Positions 1-9,026 of a DNA stretch of 64,000 bases are shown one piece after another. The notes below the pieces were generated by a model. That model was not told where the DNA came from, made no database searches, and saw only the letters and a list, made by a program, of their open reading frames with translations. The stretch's first letter is position 1. Every line of letters begins with the position of its first letter. Both the position numbers and the translations under genes were made by a program. Source of the stretch: a bacterium (GTDB taxonomy: Bacteria; Bacillota; Bacilli; Lactobacillales; Streptococcaceae); contig CAJNBW010000001.1 of assembly GCA_905221105.1 (NCBI GenBank), positions 248,001 to 312,000 on the forward strand, in the 5' to 3' direction.

Positions 1-1183
1 CTTGAAGCATGGGAGACAAGACCATGTACAAGCCTAAAATAGTAGACTGCAAAACTGCAAAGACAAACAAGCCCATAGCCAAACTATCTGGCTTGCCATA
101 GAAGACTGTATAAAGAGGTTCTCCTACCATGACCACCCCAACCGTTGCTGGTAGCAAGAATAGGAAAAGCATGGTAATGCTGTCCTGAACGAGTCGAGAA
201 GCTGCCTTCAAGTCTCCCTTGACATAGTTTTCAGTCAAAAGTGGTAACCCTACACTCCCAATCGAAACCCCAACAGAAATCAAAATCATAGTGATTTTAT
301 TAGGATTGGCTGAGAAATAAGAAAACATGACAACCAAGTCTTCATTACTATAGTTGGTAAACCAGCTCATACTATTGATAAAGGTCATCTGGTCCAGAAT
401 CTGGAAGAGCTGGATAGCAGAACCTGTTAGTATAAAAGGAATGGCTTCCTTAATGGTATCGATCAAAAGACGCTTACTATTAATCTTATCTCCTGTTTCA
501 AGGACTCTTTTAAGTAATCCTTCTTTGGCAAGGAAATAGATCAAAACTGCAAAACTGGCTACCATGCCGACAAAGGCAGCAAAGGTGGATTGGGTAACCG
601 CTGCTAGATAATCTCCTGAGCCCATTTTCATAATCATAAAGGTAGCCAAGAGCATCCAGATTACACGAATGACCTGTTCAGCGATTTGGCTCATAGCATA
701 AGGTTTCAGGTTATTCATCCCTTGGAAGAAACCTCGGATAACACTCATAGATGGGAAAATCAAGACCGCCCAAGCCAAGCTCTGCATGATTGGGATCAAG
801 TCTTTCCCCACACCCGATAAGTCTGCTAGCCAAGGAGCAAAGACATACAAGACTAATGCAAAGACCAGACCTAGTCCTGTCATAAAGCCTAAAAAGCTCC
901 GAATCAGGGCAAAGCTGTGCTCTTCTTCTCTCATGGTATTGTACTTGGCCACTTGCTTGGCCACCGCAACTGGAATACCCGCTGTTGAAATCAGCAAGAA
1001 CCAGGCATAGATATTGTAGCCCATGGTAAAGAGACCATTTGCTGTAGCCGCATAAGACCCCATCCAGATGTACCAAGGGATAATATAGATGGCCCCAAGC
1101 AGGCGACTGATAAAGTTACTAGCCGTTAGCCAAGCAGTCCCCCGTAACATCTGGGCCTGCTGGTGATTGTTTTCGTGCGACAT
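1..1183 (-). CDS. murJ: MurJ/YtgP-type lipid II flippase, 3' end cut by window edge
   Basis: Polytopic membrane protein of the MATE/MOP superfamily (polysaccharide biosynthesis protein family). The first 394 residues are visible and the C-terminus is outside the window. The N-terminus has a short polar start, then RGTAWLTASNFISRLLGA, typical of the YtgP/MurJ family that moves lipid-linked peptidoglycan precursor across the membrane. The ATG at 1181-1183 follows a purine-rich site (TGAGGAATCT). It is divergent from murE, another peptidoglycan gene, as remembered for pneumococcus, which supports MurJ over a capsule flippase. Family assignment is firm; substrate is inferred from family and context. 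Confidence 0.88.
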   Translation of the reverse strand, partial: MSHENNHQQAQMLRGTAWLTASNFISRLLGAIYIIPWYIWMGSYAATANGLFTMGYNIYAWFLLISTAGIPVAVAKQVAKYNTMREEEHSFALIRSFLGFMTGLGLVFALVLYVFAPWLADLSGVGKDLIPIMQSLAWAVLIFPSMSVIRGFFQGMNNLKPYAMSQIAEQVIRVIWMLLATFMIMKMGSGDYLAAVTQSTFAAFVGMVASFAVLIYFLAKEGLLKRVLETGDKINSKRLLIDTIKEAIPFILTGSAIQLFQILDQMTFINSMSWFTNYSNEDLVVMFSYFSANPNKITMILISVGVSIGSVGLPLLTENYVKGDLKAASRLVQDSITMLFLFLLPATVGVVMVGEPLYTVFYGKPDSLAMGLFVFAVLQSTILGLYMVLSPMLQ

Positions 1184-1230
1184 AGATTCCTCATTCAATT
1201 TTGATAACTAGGAAAAACTCCTTATCTTCC

Positions 1231-1258
1231 ATTATAAACTTTTCCTTGTTACTTGTAA
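1231..1258 (-). promoter_or_regulatory. Predicted murJ promoter
   Basis: On the minus strand, TTACAA (1253-1258) and TATAAT (1231-1236) are separated by 16 bp. The -35 hexamer overlaps exactly the -35 of the divergent murE promoter. Confidence 0.65.
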
Positions 1259-1281
1259 ATTTGCGACTTTCGGTTTACAAT
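1253..1281 (+). promoter_or_regulatory. Predicted murE promoter
   Basis: TTGTAA (1253-1258), a 17-bp spacer and TACAAT (1276-1281). The expected start site, about 7 bp downstream, falls at or next to the murE ATG at 1289, so the transcript may be nearly leaderless. No Shine-Dalgarno sequence is visible. Confidence 0.6.
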
Positions 1282-1288
1282 AGAAAGT

Positions 1289-2734
1289 ATGATAAAGATT
1301 GAAACCGTATTAGATATATTAAAGAAAGATGGTCTCTTCCGCGAGATTATCGACCAAGGGCACTACCACTACAACTATAGCGATGTCGTCTTTGACACCA
1401 TCTGCTATGACAGCCGCAAGGCCAAAGAGAAGAGCCTCTTTTTCGTCAAGGGCGCTGCCTTTAAGAAGGAATTTCTGCTTTCAGCCATCTCTCAAGGACT
1501 CGGTTGGTATGTGGCTGAAAAGGACTATGAGGTTGGTATTCCTGCCATTATCGTCAGTGATATAAAGAAAACCATGAGTTTGATTGCTATGGAGTTTTAT
1601 GGCAATCCACAGGAAAAACTTAAACTCCTGGCCTTTACTGGAACCAAGGGTAAGACAACAGCAGCCTATTTTGCCTATAACATTTTGTCTCAAGGGCATC
1701 GAGCTGCTATGTTGTCGACCATGAATACAACTCTAGATGGTAAAACTTTCTTTAAGTCAGCATTGACAACTCCTGAGAGTATTGACCTCTTTGACATGAT
1801 GAATCAAGCTGTGCAAAATGACCGCACCCACCTCATCATGGAAGTATCCAGTCAAGCCTATCTAGTCAAACGTGTCTATGGTCTAACCTTTGATGTGGGA
1901 GTTTTCCTCAATATCAGCCCAGACCATATTGGCCCTATTGAACACCCTAGCTTTGAAGACTACTTCTACCACAAACGTCTCTTGATGGAAAACAGCCGAG
2001 CAGTCATCATCAACAGTGACATGGACCACTTCTCAGTCTTGAAAGAACAGGTGGAAGATCAAGACCATGATTTCTATGGTAGTCAGTCAAGTAACCAAAT
2101 CGAGAATTCTAAAGCCTTTAGCTTTTCAGCTACTGGTAAACTCGCGGGTGATTATGATATCCAACTGATTGGCCACTTCAACCAAGAAAATGCAGTCGCT
2201 GCTGGACTTGCTTGTTTTCGTCTCGGAGCAAGTCTTGAAGACATCAAAAAAGGAATCGCAGCAACCCGTGTTCCTGGTCGTATGGAAGTCCTCACTCAGA
2301 AAAATGGAGCCAAGGTTTTCATTGACTATGCCCACAATGGGGACAGTCTGAAAAAACTAATAAATGTCGTAGAAACTCATCAAACTGGAAAAATTGCACT
2401 GGTTCTTGGTTCGACAGGAAACAAGGGAGAAAGCCGTCGTAAGGACTTTGGCCTCCTCCTTAATCAACACCCTGAGATTCAAGTCTTTCTGACTGCCGAT
2501 GACCCCAACTATGAAGATCCAATGGTCATTGCGGATGAAATTAGTAGCTACATCAATCATCCTGTTGAAAAGATTGCGGATCGCCAAGAAGCTATCAAGG
2601 CAGCGATGGCTATTACAAGTCAAGAATTAGATGCTGTCATTATTGCTGGTAAGGGAGCCGATTGCTACCAAATCGTGCAAGGAAAGAAAGAAGCCTATCC
2701 AGGAGATGCTACCGTCGCAGAAAATTATTTATAA
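1289..2734 (+). CDS. murE: UDP-MurNAc-tripeptide synthetase, L-lysine type
   Basis: Cytoplasmic ATP-dependent amino-acid ligase that adds the third residue of the peptidoglycan stem peptide; 481 residues, full length. The Mur ligase central domain carries the ATP loop GTKGKTT at residues 118-124, and the C-terminal domain has DDPN at 404-407. In this family DDPN marks lysine-adding enzymes, while DNPR marks diaminopimelate-adding ones, so the product fits a Lys-type streptococcal wall. It is the only plus-strand gene in the first 20 kb, divergent from murJ, and ends in a bidirectional terminator. The start has no clear ribosome binding site and lies right after a predicted promoter. Confidence 0.95.
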   Translation: MIKIETVLDILKKDGLFREIIDQGHYHYNYSDVVFDTICYDSRKAKEKSLFFVKGAAFKKEFLLSAISQGLGWYVAEKDYEVGIPAIIVSDIKKTMSLIAMEFYGNPQEKLKLLAFTGTKGKTTAAYFAYNILSQGHRAAMLSTMNTTLDGKTFFKSALTTPESIDLFDMMNQAVQNDRTHLIMEVSSQAYLVKRVYGLTFDVGVFLNISPDHIGPIEHPSFEDYFYHKRLLMENSRAVIINSDMDHFSVLKEQVEDQDHDFYGSQSSNQIENSKAFSFSATGKLAGDYDIQLIGHFNQENAVAAGLACFRLGASLEDIKKGIAATRVPGRMEVLTQKNGAKVFIDYAHNGDSLKKLINVVETHQTGKIALVLGSTGNKGESRRKDFGLLLNQHPEIQVFLTADDPNYEDPMVIADEISSYINHPVEKIADRQEAIKAAMAITSQELDAVIIAGKGADCYQIVQGKKEAYPGDATVAENYL

Positions 2735-2742
2735 GATAGTAA

Positions 2743-2776
2743 AAAATCAAGGGAAATGAAACCCTTGATTTTTTCT
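2743..2776. terminator. Bidirectional terminator between murE and the CsbD gene
   Basis: Stem AATCAAGGG / CCCTTGATT with loop AAATGAAA, flanked by A-run and T-run, so it can serve both converging genes. Confidence 0.85.
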
Positions 2777-2780
2777 ATCC

Positions 2781-2972
2781 TTATTTAAAAGCGTTTTTCA
2801 AACCTTCAACGGCACCTTCTACAGCGCCTTTAGCATCTTCAACTACTTCTTTTGCCTTAGCAACTGTCTTTTCTACAGCGCCTTCTGCTTCAGTTTTGCT
2901 ATCCCCAGTAACTTTACCAAATCCTTCTTTGATAGCGCCTGTTGCTTGTTCCAATTTGTTTTCAAGTGACAT
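2781..2972 (-). CDS. CsbD-like general stress protein
   Basis: A 63-residue, highly charged, alanine/lysine/glutamate-rich protein beginning [20 protein letters not shown], which is the CsbD pattern (a helical bundle, small stress proteins of unknown molecular role). The ATG at 2970-2972 is chosen over an upstream ATG at 3050 because it has AAGGAG a few bases before it and starts where CsbD similarity starts. The C-terminal half is a heptad-like series of [19 protein letters not shown] repeats. It is probably monocistronic, converging on murE. Family assignment comes from composition and motif, so the function remains open. Confidence 0.8.
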   Translation of the reverse strand: MSLENKLEQATGAIKEGFGKVTGDSKTEAEGAVEKTVAKAKEVVEDAKGAVEGAVEGLKNAFK

Positions 2973-3072
2973 ATGATTGTCTCCTTTGGTTTTATTCCGA
3001 TATGTGTTACCGGTTACATATAGTTTATACCGAAGACTAAGGAAAGTCAAACAATGTGCTCAGAAACAAAAT

Positions 3073-3723
3073 TCACGCTAAGTAGAAAGTTAATCTTTCC
3101 TTGTCAAATTCGACTGCCAACTCATACTTTCCATCTTCATTTTGGACAATATAGCCTAGAACGACTAAACTGTCCACAAAGATATCACGACGTTTCTGCA
3201 TGAGCTGACCTTTTTTGAGAAATTTTAACAAAAAAGTAGTCATATATTTGAGAGCATACTCAGGATTAACATCTCCCAAAATGGCATAAAGTTCCTGCTG
3301 TTTTTCTGTCAAAGGATACTGATTTTTGACCTTGTAGAAATAATTAGACAGGGTCATTTTTGTTCGCGCAAAATCCGTCTTTTCAACTAAAATAGCGGCA
3401 TTGGTCTGATTTCTCAATTCCGTCTCAAAACTCTGCTCCGACAAGGCTTGATAGACTGGACTAGCTTCTCTGACAAAAATCTCTTGATCCAGTTCGAGAC
3501 TATCAAGTGATTCCATCAAAGGAAGATTGAGATAATAACGCTTATTTTCTCGTAGAATCAAGCCAGCCTTGATATACTCTTCCATGAGTTTATCAACTGC
3601 TACATCTGGAGATTGAGCCTTGATTTCTCGTAGAATCACATCATCATGCTGGTCCAGATAGCGGATCAATTCTCCAAAAAATGGCTGTCTCGTCAAACGA
3701 GAGGGATTAAAAATCTGAATCAT
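3073..3723 (-). CDS. DUF1803-type protein of unknown function
   Basis: A 216-residue soluble protein with no signal peptide or membrane segment, beginning MIQIFNPSRLTRQPFFGELI. It resembles the DUF1803 family found in streptococci, whose role is unknown. The sequence is rich in charged helical segments; the C-terminal part (VDSLVVLGYIVQNEDGKYEL) could fold as a small winged-helix-like unit, but no catalytic motif is visible. Its ATG lies inside the 3' end of the preceding papain-like gene (17-nt overlap), so the two are translationally coupled. Confidence 0.7.
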   Translation of the reverse strand: MIQIFNPSRLTRQPFFGELIRYLDQHDDVILREIKAQSPDVAVDKLMEEYIKAGLILRENKRYYLNLPLMESLDSLELDQEIFVREASPVYQALSEQSFETELRNQTNAAILVEKTDFARTKMTLSNYFYKVKNQYPLTEKQQELYAILGDVNPEYALKYMTTFLLKFLKKGQLMQKRRDIFVDSLVVLGYIVQNEDGKYELAVEFDKERLTFYLA

Positions 3724-4219
3724 GAAGATTCCTTTCTTTACATTCTAACAGACGCGATGCTGCCAACTGACTAGGATTAGTCCCAGCTTGATTTAGAGGA
3801 ACAGGCAAACCTAGTTCTCTATAATACTCCCTCCAAAAACCACTAATCTCCTGCTCCCCATCTCCAAATTTCATAGGAATAGTTTCAAAAATCGGTAGGA
3901 TTTCTGCTATATACTGGGAACAGTAAAAACCAGCACCATCTGGATAGAAAGAAGCATTATAGGGAGCTCCAAGATGCTTACAAGCTCTTTCCTTCACCGA
4001 CTGGATATCTATTTCTGGGTAGACATAGAGGTCGTACAAGTGATTGGGTTCAAAGAAGTCTGCTGGTTCTTGACAGACAACACCCGCCTGTCCAACAGCA
4101 TGGTAAATCATCCCATCCAAATAGATGGCGACATGGCTATAGTTGCCTGTGGAAGTCTGGATGGCCTGTCCCATATCCGACTCATCTCTCACAAAAATCA
4201 AATCGCCATTTTCTAACAT
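3707..4219 (-). CDS. Permuted papain-like NlpC/P60 (YiiX-like) protein
   Basis: A 170-residue protein with the layout of the permuted NlpC/P60 group (YiiX/YebB-like): a His in YSHVAIY (H29) and a later Cys in GFYCSQ (C100), likely the catalytic pair. Relatives are lipid- or peptide-directed thiol hydrolases or acyltransferases; the substrate here is unknown. No secretion signal is evident. It starts at an ATG preceded by AGGAG, only 7 nt after the U-tract of the ppaC terminator, so expression may depend on readthrough from ppaC. It overlaps the DUF1803 gene downstream. Confidence 0.7.
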   Translation of the reverse strand: MLENGDLIFVRDESDMGQAIQTSTGNYSHVAIYLDGMIYHAVGQAGVVCQEPADFFEPNHLYDLYVYPEIDIQSVKERACKHLGAPYNASFYPDGAGFYCSQYIAEILPIFETIPMKFGDGEQEISGFWREYYRELGLPVPLNQAGTNPSQLAASRLLECKERNLHDSDF

Positions 4220-4232
4220 GCTTCACTCCTAG

Positions 4233-4256
4233 AAAAAAAGGAGCCGAAACTCCTTT
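4233..4256 (-). terminator. Terminator after ppaC
   Basis: Minus-strand stem AAAGGAG / CTCCTTT with a 6-nt loop followed by a T-run. The ribosome binding site of the next gene (AGGAG, 4226-4230) begins right after the T-run. Confidence 0.75.
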
Positions 4257-4305
4257 CGATATAAGTCAAACTAGACTTTCCTATTTTGAACTAAAAACTA
4301 AAATC

Positions 4306-5241
4306 TTAAGCGTTAAAGCTTTCAGTCAATTGAGGAACAACTTGTTTCTTACGTGAAACGGCACCAGCAAGGAAAGCGTGGTTGTTTTCAAGTTTGAAGT
4401 TAAAAGCAGCTTCTACCTTATCCATGTTAGCACCAAGTGCTAGGATTTCTGAGTTTGAGTTGACGATATCTGTAATCATCAAGACAAAATCAGAGTAGCC
4501 GTTTGCTGTATTAGCAGCTTGCATTGCAGCTTCGATTTCTGCTTGGCGTTCCAAAACTTCAGCGATGTCAACTGTGTTTACTTGAGCAACACGGACATTG
4601 TTTCCGTTCAATTCAAAAGTTTTAGCATCGATGTCAATCAATTCTTCAGCAGATTTGCTGGCCAAGTTTGTACCAGCTTTCAACATAGCCAAACCATATT
4701 CTTCCAAGTTGACACCAGCCAATTCAGCCAATTCTGGAGCAATGACTTTATCTGTTGGGTGTGTTGTTGGTGATTTCAAAAGAAGAGTATCTGAGATCAA
4801 ACCTGAAAGCATCAAACCAGCGATTTCTTTAGGAACAGCTACACCATGTTCTTTGAACATACGGTAAACGATTGAAGAAGCTGACCCAACTGGCTCCAAA
4901 CGCATGTAAAGTGGGCTTGCAGTTTCAAAGTTAGCTACACGGTGGTGGTCTACAACACCATAAACTTCTACTTCAGCAATATCTGATACAGATTGTTGGA
5001 ATTCATTGTGGTCAGTCAAGACAACTTGCTCTGCTCCTTCTGCTTTGGCAGAAGTGATGACGCGCGGTGCTTCAACACCAAAATAGTTCAAGACAAAGGC
5101 TGTTTCTTCATTTGGAGTTCCAAGGGCAACAGCTTCCGTATCCAAACCGTATGCTTCTTTTGCAAGGTAGGCAAAGGCTACAGATGACCCGATGGCATCT
5201 GAGTCTGGATTTTGGTGACCAAATACTAGAATCTTAGACAT
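4306..5241 (-). CDS. ppaC: Manganese-dependent inorganic pyrophosphatase
   Basis: A 311-residue family II pyrophosphatase (DHH superfamily) that hydrolyses pyrophosphate in the cytoplasm and pulls biosynthetic reactions forward. Metal-binding motifs are visible: [13 protein letters not shown] at the N-terminus and [11 protein letters not shown], the DHH motif, near residue 97. The C-terminal DHHA2 domain carries [10 protein letters not shown]. Length matches the streptococcal enzyme. A strong promoter lies just upstream and a terminator follows. A Mn-dependent enzyme fits the manganese-handling genes seen near 30 kb. Confidence 0.95.
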   Translation of the reverse strand: MSKILVFGHQNPDSDAIGSSVAFAYLAKEAYGLDTEAVALGTPNEETAFVLNYFGVEAPRVITSAKAEGAEQVVLTDHNEFQQSVSDIAEVEVYGVVDHHRVANFETASPLYMRLEPVGSASSIVYRMFKEHGVAVPKEIAGLMLSGLISDTLLLKSPTTHPTDKVIAPELAELAGVNLEEYGLAMLKAGTNLASKSAEELIDIDAKTFELNGNNVRVAQVNTVDIAEVLERQAEIEAAMQAANTANGYSDFVLMITDIVNSNSEILALGANMDKVEAAFNFKLENNHAFLAGAVSRKKQVVPQLTESFNA

Positions 5242-5270
5242 GATAATACCTCATTTTGTTTATTCTCTTT

Positions 5271-5299
5271 ATTGTAGCATTTTTTTCGCTTTTTGACAA
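5271..5299 (-). promoter_or_regulatory. Predicted ppaC promoter
   Basis: TTGTCA, 17-bp spacer, TACAAT with an extended -10 (TGCTACAAT), ending about 30 bp before the ppaC ATG. Confidence 0.7.
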
Positions 5300-5305
5300 A
5301 AGTAA

Positions 5306-5325
5306 GAGGAGTCAAAGGGCTCCTC
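5306..5325 (-). terminator. Possible terminator downstream of the GIY-YIG gene
   Basis: Stem GAGGAG / CTCCTC with an 8-nt loop. The following T-rich tract is interrupted, so termination would be weak. Confidence 0.35.
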
Positions 5326-5345
5326 ACTACTCTTCAAAATAACTG

Positions 5346-5450
5346 ATACTCTTCGAAAATCAAATTTAAACCACGTCAGCTTCGCCTTGCCGTACTCAAG
5401 TACTACCTACGGCTAGCTTCCTAGTTTTCTCTTTGATTTTCATTGAGTAT
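5346..5450. repeat. BOX element (boxA-boxC type, no boxB)
   Basis: Begins ATACTCTTCGAAAATC and ends TTTTCATTGAGTAT, near-inverted ends, with a core close to the classic BOX PCR primer site (CGTCAGCTTCGCCTTGCCGTA). It overlaps the last 30 bp of the GIY-YIG gene. Confidence 0.9.
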
Positions 5451-5717
5451 GAGTAAATTTCTATCTTGATTTTCAGATAAAAATTGCTCCTTCTGTGGCC
5501 TCTTCTTACGCTTAAGCAGGGCTTCTGCCGACATGGCTTCTTCCTTACTAGCAAAACCTTGAGCATAGATGAGTTTGACTGGCAAGCGTGCTCGTGTATA
5601 TTTGGCTCCCTTCCCACTATTGTGGACAGCGAGGCGTCTTCTCACATCAGTCGTATAACCGGTATAATAGGAACCATCACGGCACTCCAGCACATACATA
5701 TAAGCCTTATGATCCAT
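5421..5717 (-). CDS. GIY-YIG nuclease-family protein
   Basis: A 98-residue single-domain GIY-YIG protein of the UPF0213/YhbQ type. The first motif is [17 protein letters not shown], with a downstream Arg in the DVRRRL helix and the conserved [13 protein letters not shown] block. Members are small nucleases of uncertain biological target. The ATG at 5715-5717 overlaps the 3' end of trmN6 by 11 nt, so it is translationally coupled. The last nine codons and the stop codon come from the inserted BOX element, meaning the native C-terminus has been replaced or extended. Confidence 0.85.
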   Translation of the reverse strand: MDHKAYMYVLECRDGSYYTGYTTDVRRRLAVHNSGKGAKYTRARLPVKLIYAQGFASKEEAMSAEALLKRKKRPQKEQFLSENQDRNLLILNENQREN

Positions 5718-6456
5718 AATAAATCTCTTCGAGTTCAGGAGTATAAGAGCCATCATCATTGTGAACAATGAGAGGTGGTAAAACCTTAAAACCACTTGTC
5801 GAGCCATCCTTGATAGCTTCAATCAAGAGCATATTGGCTTCCTTTTCCCGTTTTGGATAAACAAACTGCAGGCGCTTAGGAGCTAGATTATGCCGTTGCA
5901 ACATATCCAAGATATCCAAGAGGCGATCAGGTCTATGAACCATGGCCAAACGCCCATTGGACTTGAGAATACTTTGAGCACTGCGACAGATTTCTTCCAA
6001 ATTAGTCGTAATTTCATGGCGCGCCAAGAGGTAATGTTCGCTCTCATTCAGGTTGGAATGCGGATCCACCTTGAAATAAGGCGGATTACACAAAATCATA
6101 TCTACCTTACTTCCCTGAATGTGAGCAGGCATATTTTTCAAATCATCACAGATGACCTGCATTTGCTCCTCTAATCCATTCAAACGGACAGAGCGTTCAG
6201 CCATATCCGCCAAACGCTCCTGAATCTCAACAGCCAAAATCTGTGCTTGAGTACGAGTGCTGGCAAAAAGCCCCACTGCTCCATTCCCAGCACAGAAATC
6301 CACAATTAAGCCCTTCTTAGGAAAACGTGGAAAGCGTGACAAGAGAACACTATCCACCGAATAGCTAAAAACCTCTCTATTTTGAATGATTTTAATATCT
6401 GTCGAAAAGAGCTGGTTAATGCGCTCTCCTGATTTTAATAATTGTTCTTCTTCCAT
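5707..6456 (-). CDS. TrmN6-like tRNA adenine-N6 methyltransferase
   Basis: A 249-residue SAM-dependent methyltransferase with the class I fold: glycine-rich motif [13 protein letters not shown] (residues 52-63), acidic motif II (AVEIQE), and the N6-adenine signature NPPY at 124-127. This arrangement matches the YfiC/TrmN6 family, which methylates A37 of tRNA1(Val) in E. coli; the exact target in streptococci is inferred. The stop codon overlaps the GIY-YIG gene, a conserved pair in streptococci as I recall. The upstream ribosome binding site is weak. Confidence 0.85.
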   Translation of the reverse strand: MEEEQLLKSGERINQLFSTDIKIIQNREVFSYSVDSVLLSRFPRFPKKGLIVDFCAGNGAVGLFASTRTQAQILAVEIQERLADMAERSVRLNGLEEQMQVICDDLKNMPAHIQGSKVDMILCNPPYFKVDPHSNLNESEHYLLARHEITTNLEEICRSAQSILKSNGRLAMVHRPDRLLDILDMLQRHNLAPKRLQFVYPKREKEANMLLIEAIKDGSTSGFKVLPPLIVHNDDGSYTPELEEIYYGS

Positions 6457-6508
6457 GGTCCTATTATAGCAAATTTATATTAACATTACAAAGAATATAG
6501 ATTTCTAA

Positions 6509-6871
6509 CTAATTCTTCTGCTTCTTCAAATGTTGAAGGGCTTCCTTGGTCCAAATTGGCATCATTCTTTTGAGAGGCGCAAAGCCGTAGTTAAAGCGGT
6601 CGCTTGAAAAGCGTCTCCGTCTAGGAAACTGGTGCTTTTCTTCCTCCAAAGTGCGGATCGAAAGACTGGCTTTCCCTGTAAATTCATCTAAATCAACTAC
6701 CTGAACTTGAACCTCTTCATCGACTTTCAAGGCTTCATGAATATTTTCAATAAATCCTGTCCGAATCTCTGAAATGTGAATTAGCCCCGTATCACCCGTC
6801 TCCAACTCAACAAAGGCACCATAGGGCTGAATCCCTGTAATACGCCCCTTTAGCTTATCACCGATTTTCAT
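6509..6871 (-). CDS. cvfD: S1-domain RNA-binding regulator
   Basis: A 120-residue protein with one S1 RNA-binding domain at the N-terminus (KLKGRITGIQPYGAFVELE...GLIHISEI, residues 5-75) and a basic tail (FPRRRRF). It matches the YugI/CvfD family; pneumococcal CvfD is a post-transcriptional regulator. The ATG at 6869-6871 is chosen over an upstream in-frame ATG inside the previous gene because it starts the S1 domain and follows GAGGA. It begins 1 nt after the stop of the HAD-cyclophilin gene, so the two are co-translated. Confidence 0.88.
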   Translation of the reverse strand: MKIGDKLKGRITGIQPYGAFVELETGDTGLIHISEIRTGFIENIHEALKVDEEVQVQVVDLDEFTGKASLSIRTLEEEKHQFPRRRRFSSDRFNYGFAPLKRMMPIWTKEALQHLKKQKN

Positions 6872-6872
6872 C

Positions 6873-8273
6873 TTAGTCCTCGATTTCAATTGTTTCAATC
6901 ACAACATCTTCAACTGGCTTGTCCATAGCCCCTGTCTCAACAGCAGCAATTTCATCCAAAACAGCGTAAGATGCTTCATCAGCTAGCTGACCAAAAACCG
7001 TGTGACGACGGTCTAGGTGAGGTGTCCCACCTTGGTTAGCATAGATTTCCGCAATCGGTTCTGGCCAACCACCACGCGCAATTTCTTTCTTAGAATAAGG
7101 CAGGTGTTGATTTTGTACGATAAAGAATTGGCTGCCATTGGTATTTGGACCAGCATTGGCCATTGAAAGGGCACCACGGATATTGTAAAGTTCTTCTGAG
7201 AATTCATCCTCAAAAGATTCGCCATAGATTGACTCGCCCCCCATACCAGTTCCAGTTGGGTCTCCACCTTGGATCATAAAGTCCTTGATAATACGGTGGA
7301 AAATGACTCCATCATAGTAGCCATCTTTTGAAAGAGCAACAAAGTTAGCCACTGTTTTTGGAGCATGTTCAGGGAAGAGCTTGATACGCAAGTCTCCGTG
7401 ATTGGTCTTAATGATCGCAAGAGGACCTTCAACTGTTTCAATGTCTACTTGTGGGAAATGCAATTCTTTTTCTACCATACCAAATCCTTCTAAGGCATCA
7501 AAAATGCCATCTTCTTCTAGTGTTTTCGTTATATAATCTGCTTTTTCTTTGATTTTTTCATGAGAATTTCCCATTGCAACGCTGATTCCAGCGTAATCAA
7601 AGAGTTCCAAGTCGTTGAGCCCATCTCCAAAAACCATGACGTTCTCTGGTTTCAAACCTAGGTGTTCCACAACCTTTTCCACACCCGTCGCTTTGGAACC
7701 TGAAATCGGCACAATATCAGACGAATGCTCATGCCAACGAACCATGCGAAGCTTGTCTGAGAGACTGTCAGGCAAGCGCAAATCATCCCCCTTATCTTCA
7801 AAAGTCCACATCTGATAGATATCTTCTTTTTCATGGAAATCTGGATCCACATCCAAATCGGGGTAAATTGGATTGATAGCCTTACTAATCATATCGGTGC
7901 GAGTCGACAACTTGGCATCATGACTACCAACCAATCCATACTCAATTCCTTCTTCCTTAGCCCAAGAGATATACTCCTCAACATCTGACTTCTCAATCTG
8001 ATGTTGATAAATGACCTGGCCTTTTTTATCTTCGATGTAGGCCCCATTCAAGGTCACAAAAAAGTCAGGCTTGAGTTCACGAATCTCTGGTACGACACCA
8101 AAAATCCCTCGTCCAGAAGCAATACCTGTCAAAATTCCTTTCTCACGTAATTGCTTAAAAACAGTTGGGATTGAAGACGGAATAAAACCTGTCTTTGAAT
8201 TCCGCAATGTATCATCAATATCAAAAAAGACAATCTTGATCTTCTTTGCCTTGTATCTTAATTTCGCATCCAT
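6873..8273 (-). CDS. HAD phosphatase / cyclophilin peptidyl-prolyl isomerase fusion
   Basis: A 466-residue two-domain protein. Residues 10-275 are a Cof-type HAD-IIB phosphatase: nucleophile motif FFDIDDTL (D18, D20), the cap region, and [12 protein letters not shown] as motif IV. Residues about 285-466 are a cyclophilin with [14 protein letters not shown] and [10 protein letters not shown], the standard active-site blocks. There is no signal peptide, so both act in the cytoplasm. This fusion is characteristic of streptococci. The HAD substrate is unknown; Cof-like enzymes often act on sugar phosphates or cofactors. It lies directly upstream of cvfD. An AAAGAGG site precedes the ATG. Confidence 0.92.
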   Translation of the reverse strand: MDAKLRYKAKKIKIVFFDIDDTLRNSKTGFIPSSIPTVFKQLREKGILTGIASGRGIFGVVPEIRELKPDFFVTLNGAYIEDKKGQVIYQHQIEKSDVEEYISWAKEEGIEYGLVGSHDAKLSTRTDMISKAINPIYPDLDVDPDFHEKEDIYQMWTFEDKGDDLRLPDSLSDKLRMVRWHEHSSDIVPISGSKATGVEKVVEHLGLKPENVMVFGDGLNDLELFDYAGISVAMGNSHEKIKEKADYITKTLEEDGIFDALEGFGMVEKELHFPQVDIETVEGPLAIIKTNHGDLRIKLFPEHAPKTVANFVALSKDGYYDGVIFHRIIKDFMIQGGDPTGTGMGGESIYGESFEDEFSEELYNIRGALSMANAGPNTNGSQFFIVQNQHLPYSKKEIARGGWPEPIAEIYANQGGTPHLDRRHTVFGQLADEASYAVLDEIAAVETGAMDKPVEDVVIETIEIED

Positions 8274-8354
8274 CTCATTACCTCTTTCAATCTAACTCTT
8301 TCCATTATACCATAAAGTAGGAAAATCCCACATCCCCAATAAAATCCTTGTCTC

Positions 8355-8858
8355 TTATCCGAATTCCTTTACAAGATATAGAACCAAATCATCATTATTT
8401 TGGCAAGTTGTATTCATTTCCAAGGGTTGATTTCGATACCAGACACCTGTCCCATCTGGAATATAGCCTCGTTTGATATACAATCTCTGGGCAGGGCCAT
8501 AGCCTAAGTGCAAACCTACACCAAGAGTGACCTTACTCGAAACAAACTTGACTCGTTTTTCTGCTTCTTCTAGCAGTTGATTCCCAATCCCTTGATTTCG
8601 AAAAGGCTCAAACACATTAAAATCTGATAATTCTGGATAGACTTCTGCAAAAGGACCATGTTTAGCAGAGGGCAAAATGGTAACGTAGCCCGCTACAGCA
8701 CCATCAATTTCTGCAACTAAGACTTCTCTCTCCCCGTTTTCCTGTTCCAGAAAATATCTAGCCAAAATTTCCTCTCTACCAGGCCAACCCTGATTCATAA
8801 AGCCATGAAATAAGGATTCAATATCAGACTTAATCATATTTCTAATCGTACAATTCAT
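8355..8858 (-). CDS. GNAT-family N-acetyltransferase
   Basis: A 167-residue acetyltransferase. Acetyl-CoA-binding motif A is visible as FEPFRNQGIGNQLLEEAEKR, and the C-terminal GYGPAQRLYIKRGYIPDG block is typical of GNAT enzymes. The substrate is not evident. An upstream ATG at 8892-8894 is in frame, but it overlaps the TATAAT of a predicted promoter; the ATG at 8856-8858 has AAAGGTGG upstream and is preferred. It is monocistronic, separated from rpsR by three tandem terminators. Confidence 0.82.
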   Translation of the reverse strand: MNCTIRNMIKSDIESLFHGFMNQGWPGREEILARYFLEQENGEREVLVAEIDGAVAGYVTILPSAKHGPFAEVYPELSDFNVFEPFRNQGIGNQLLEEAEKRVKFVSSKVTLGVGLHLGYGPAQRLYIKRGYIPDGTGVWYRNQPLEMNTTCQNNDDLVLYLVKEFG

Positions 8859-8892
8859 CTTTAACTTACCCACCTTTACTCTTTCTATTACC

Positions 8893-8901
8893 ATTATAGC
8901 A
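8893..8901 (-). promoter_or_regulatory. Extended -10 element for the GNAT gene
   Basis: TGCTATAAT on the minus strand, 34 bp before the chosen ATG. No convincing -35, as is common with extended -10 promoters in streptococci. Confidence 0.5.
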
Positions 8902-8928
8902 CGCCAAGGTCAGAAAAAACTATCTCGT

Positions 8929-8951
8929 GAAAAAAGACCCACTCGGGTCTT
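8929..8951 (-). terminator. Third tandem terminator after rpsR
   Basis: Stem AAGACCC / GGGTCTT with a GAG-T loop followed by T6 on the minus strand. Its flank (CTCGTGAAAAAAGACCC) is a near copy of the first terminator's flank. Confidence 0.75.
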
Positions 8952-8978
8952 AAACGCTTTCTTGTTTCCGAGTTCAGG

Positions 8979-8998
8979 AAAAAGAGGTCCCCCGGACC
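8979..8998 (-). terminator. Second tandem terminator after rpsR
   Basis: Short GC stem GGTCC / GGACC with a GGG loop, then TCTTTTT on the minus strand. Confidence 0.6.
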
Positions 8999-9026
8999 CA
9001 ACTCGCTCTCTCATTTCAAAGCTCGT

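Noticed and set aside
8859..8894. ATG at 8894 as the GNAT start
   Set aside because: It overlaps the TATAAT of a likely promoter and has no ribosome binding site.
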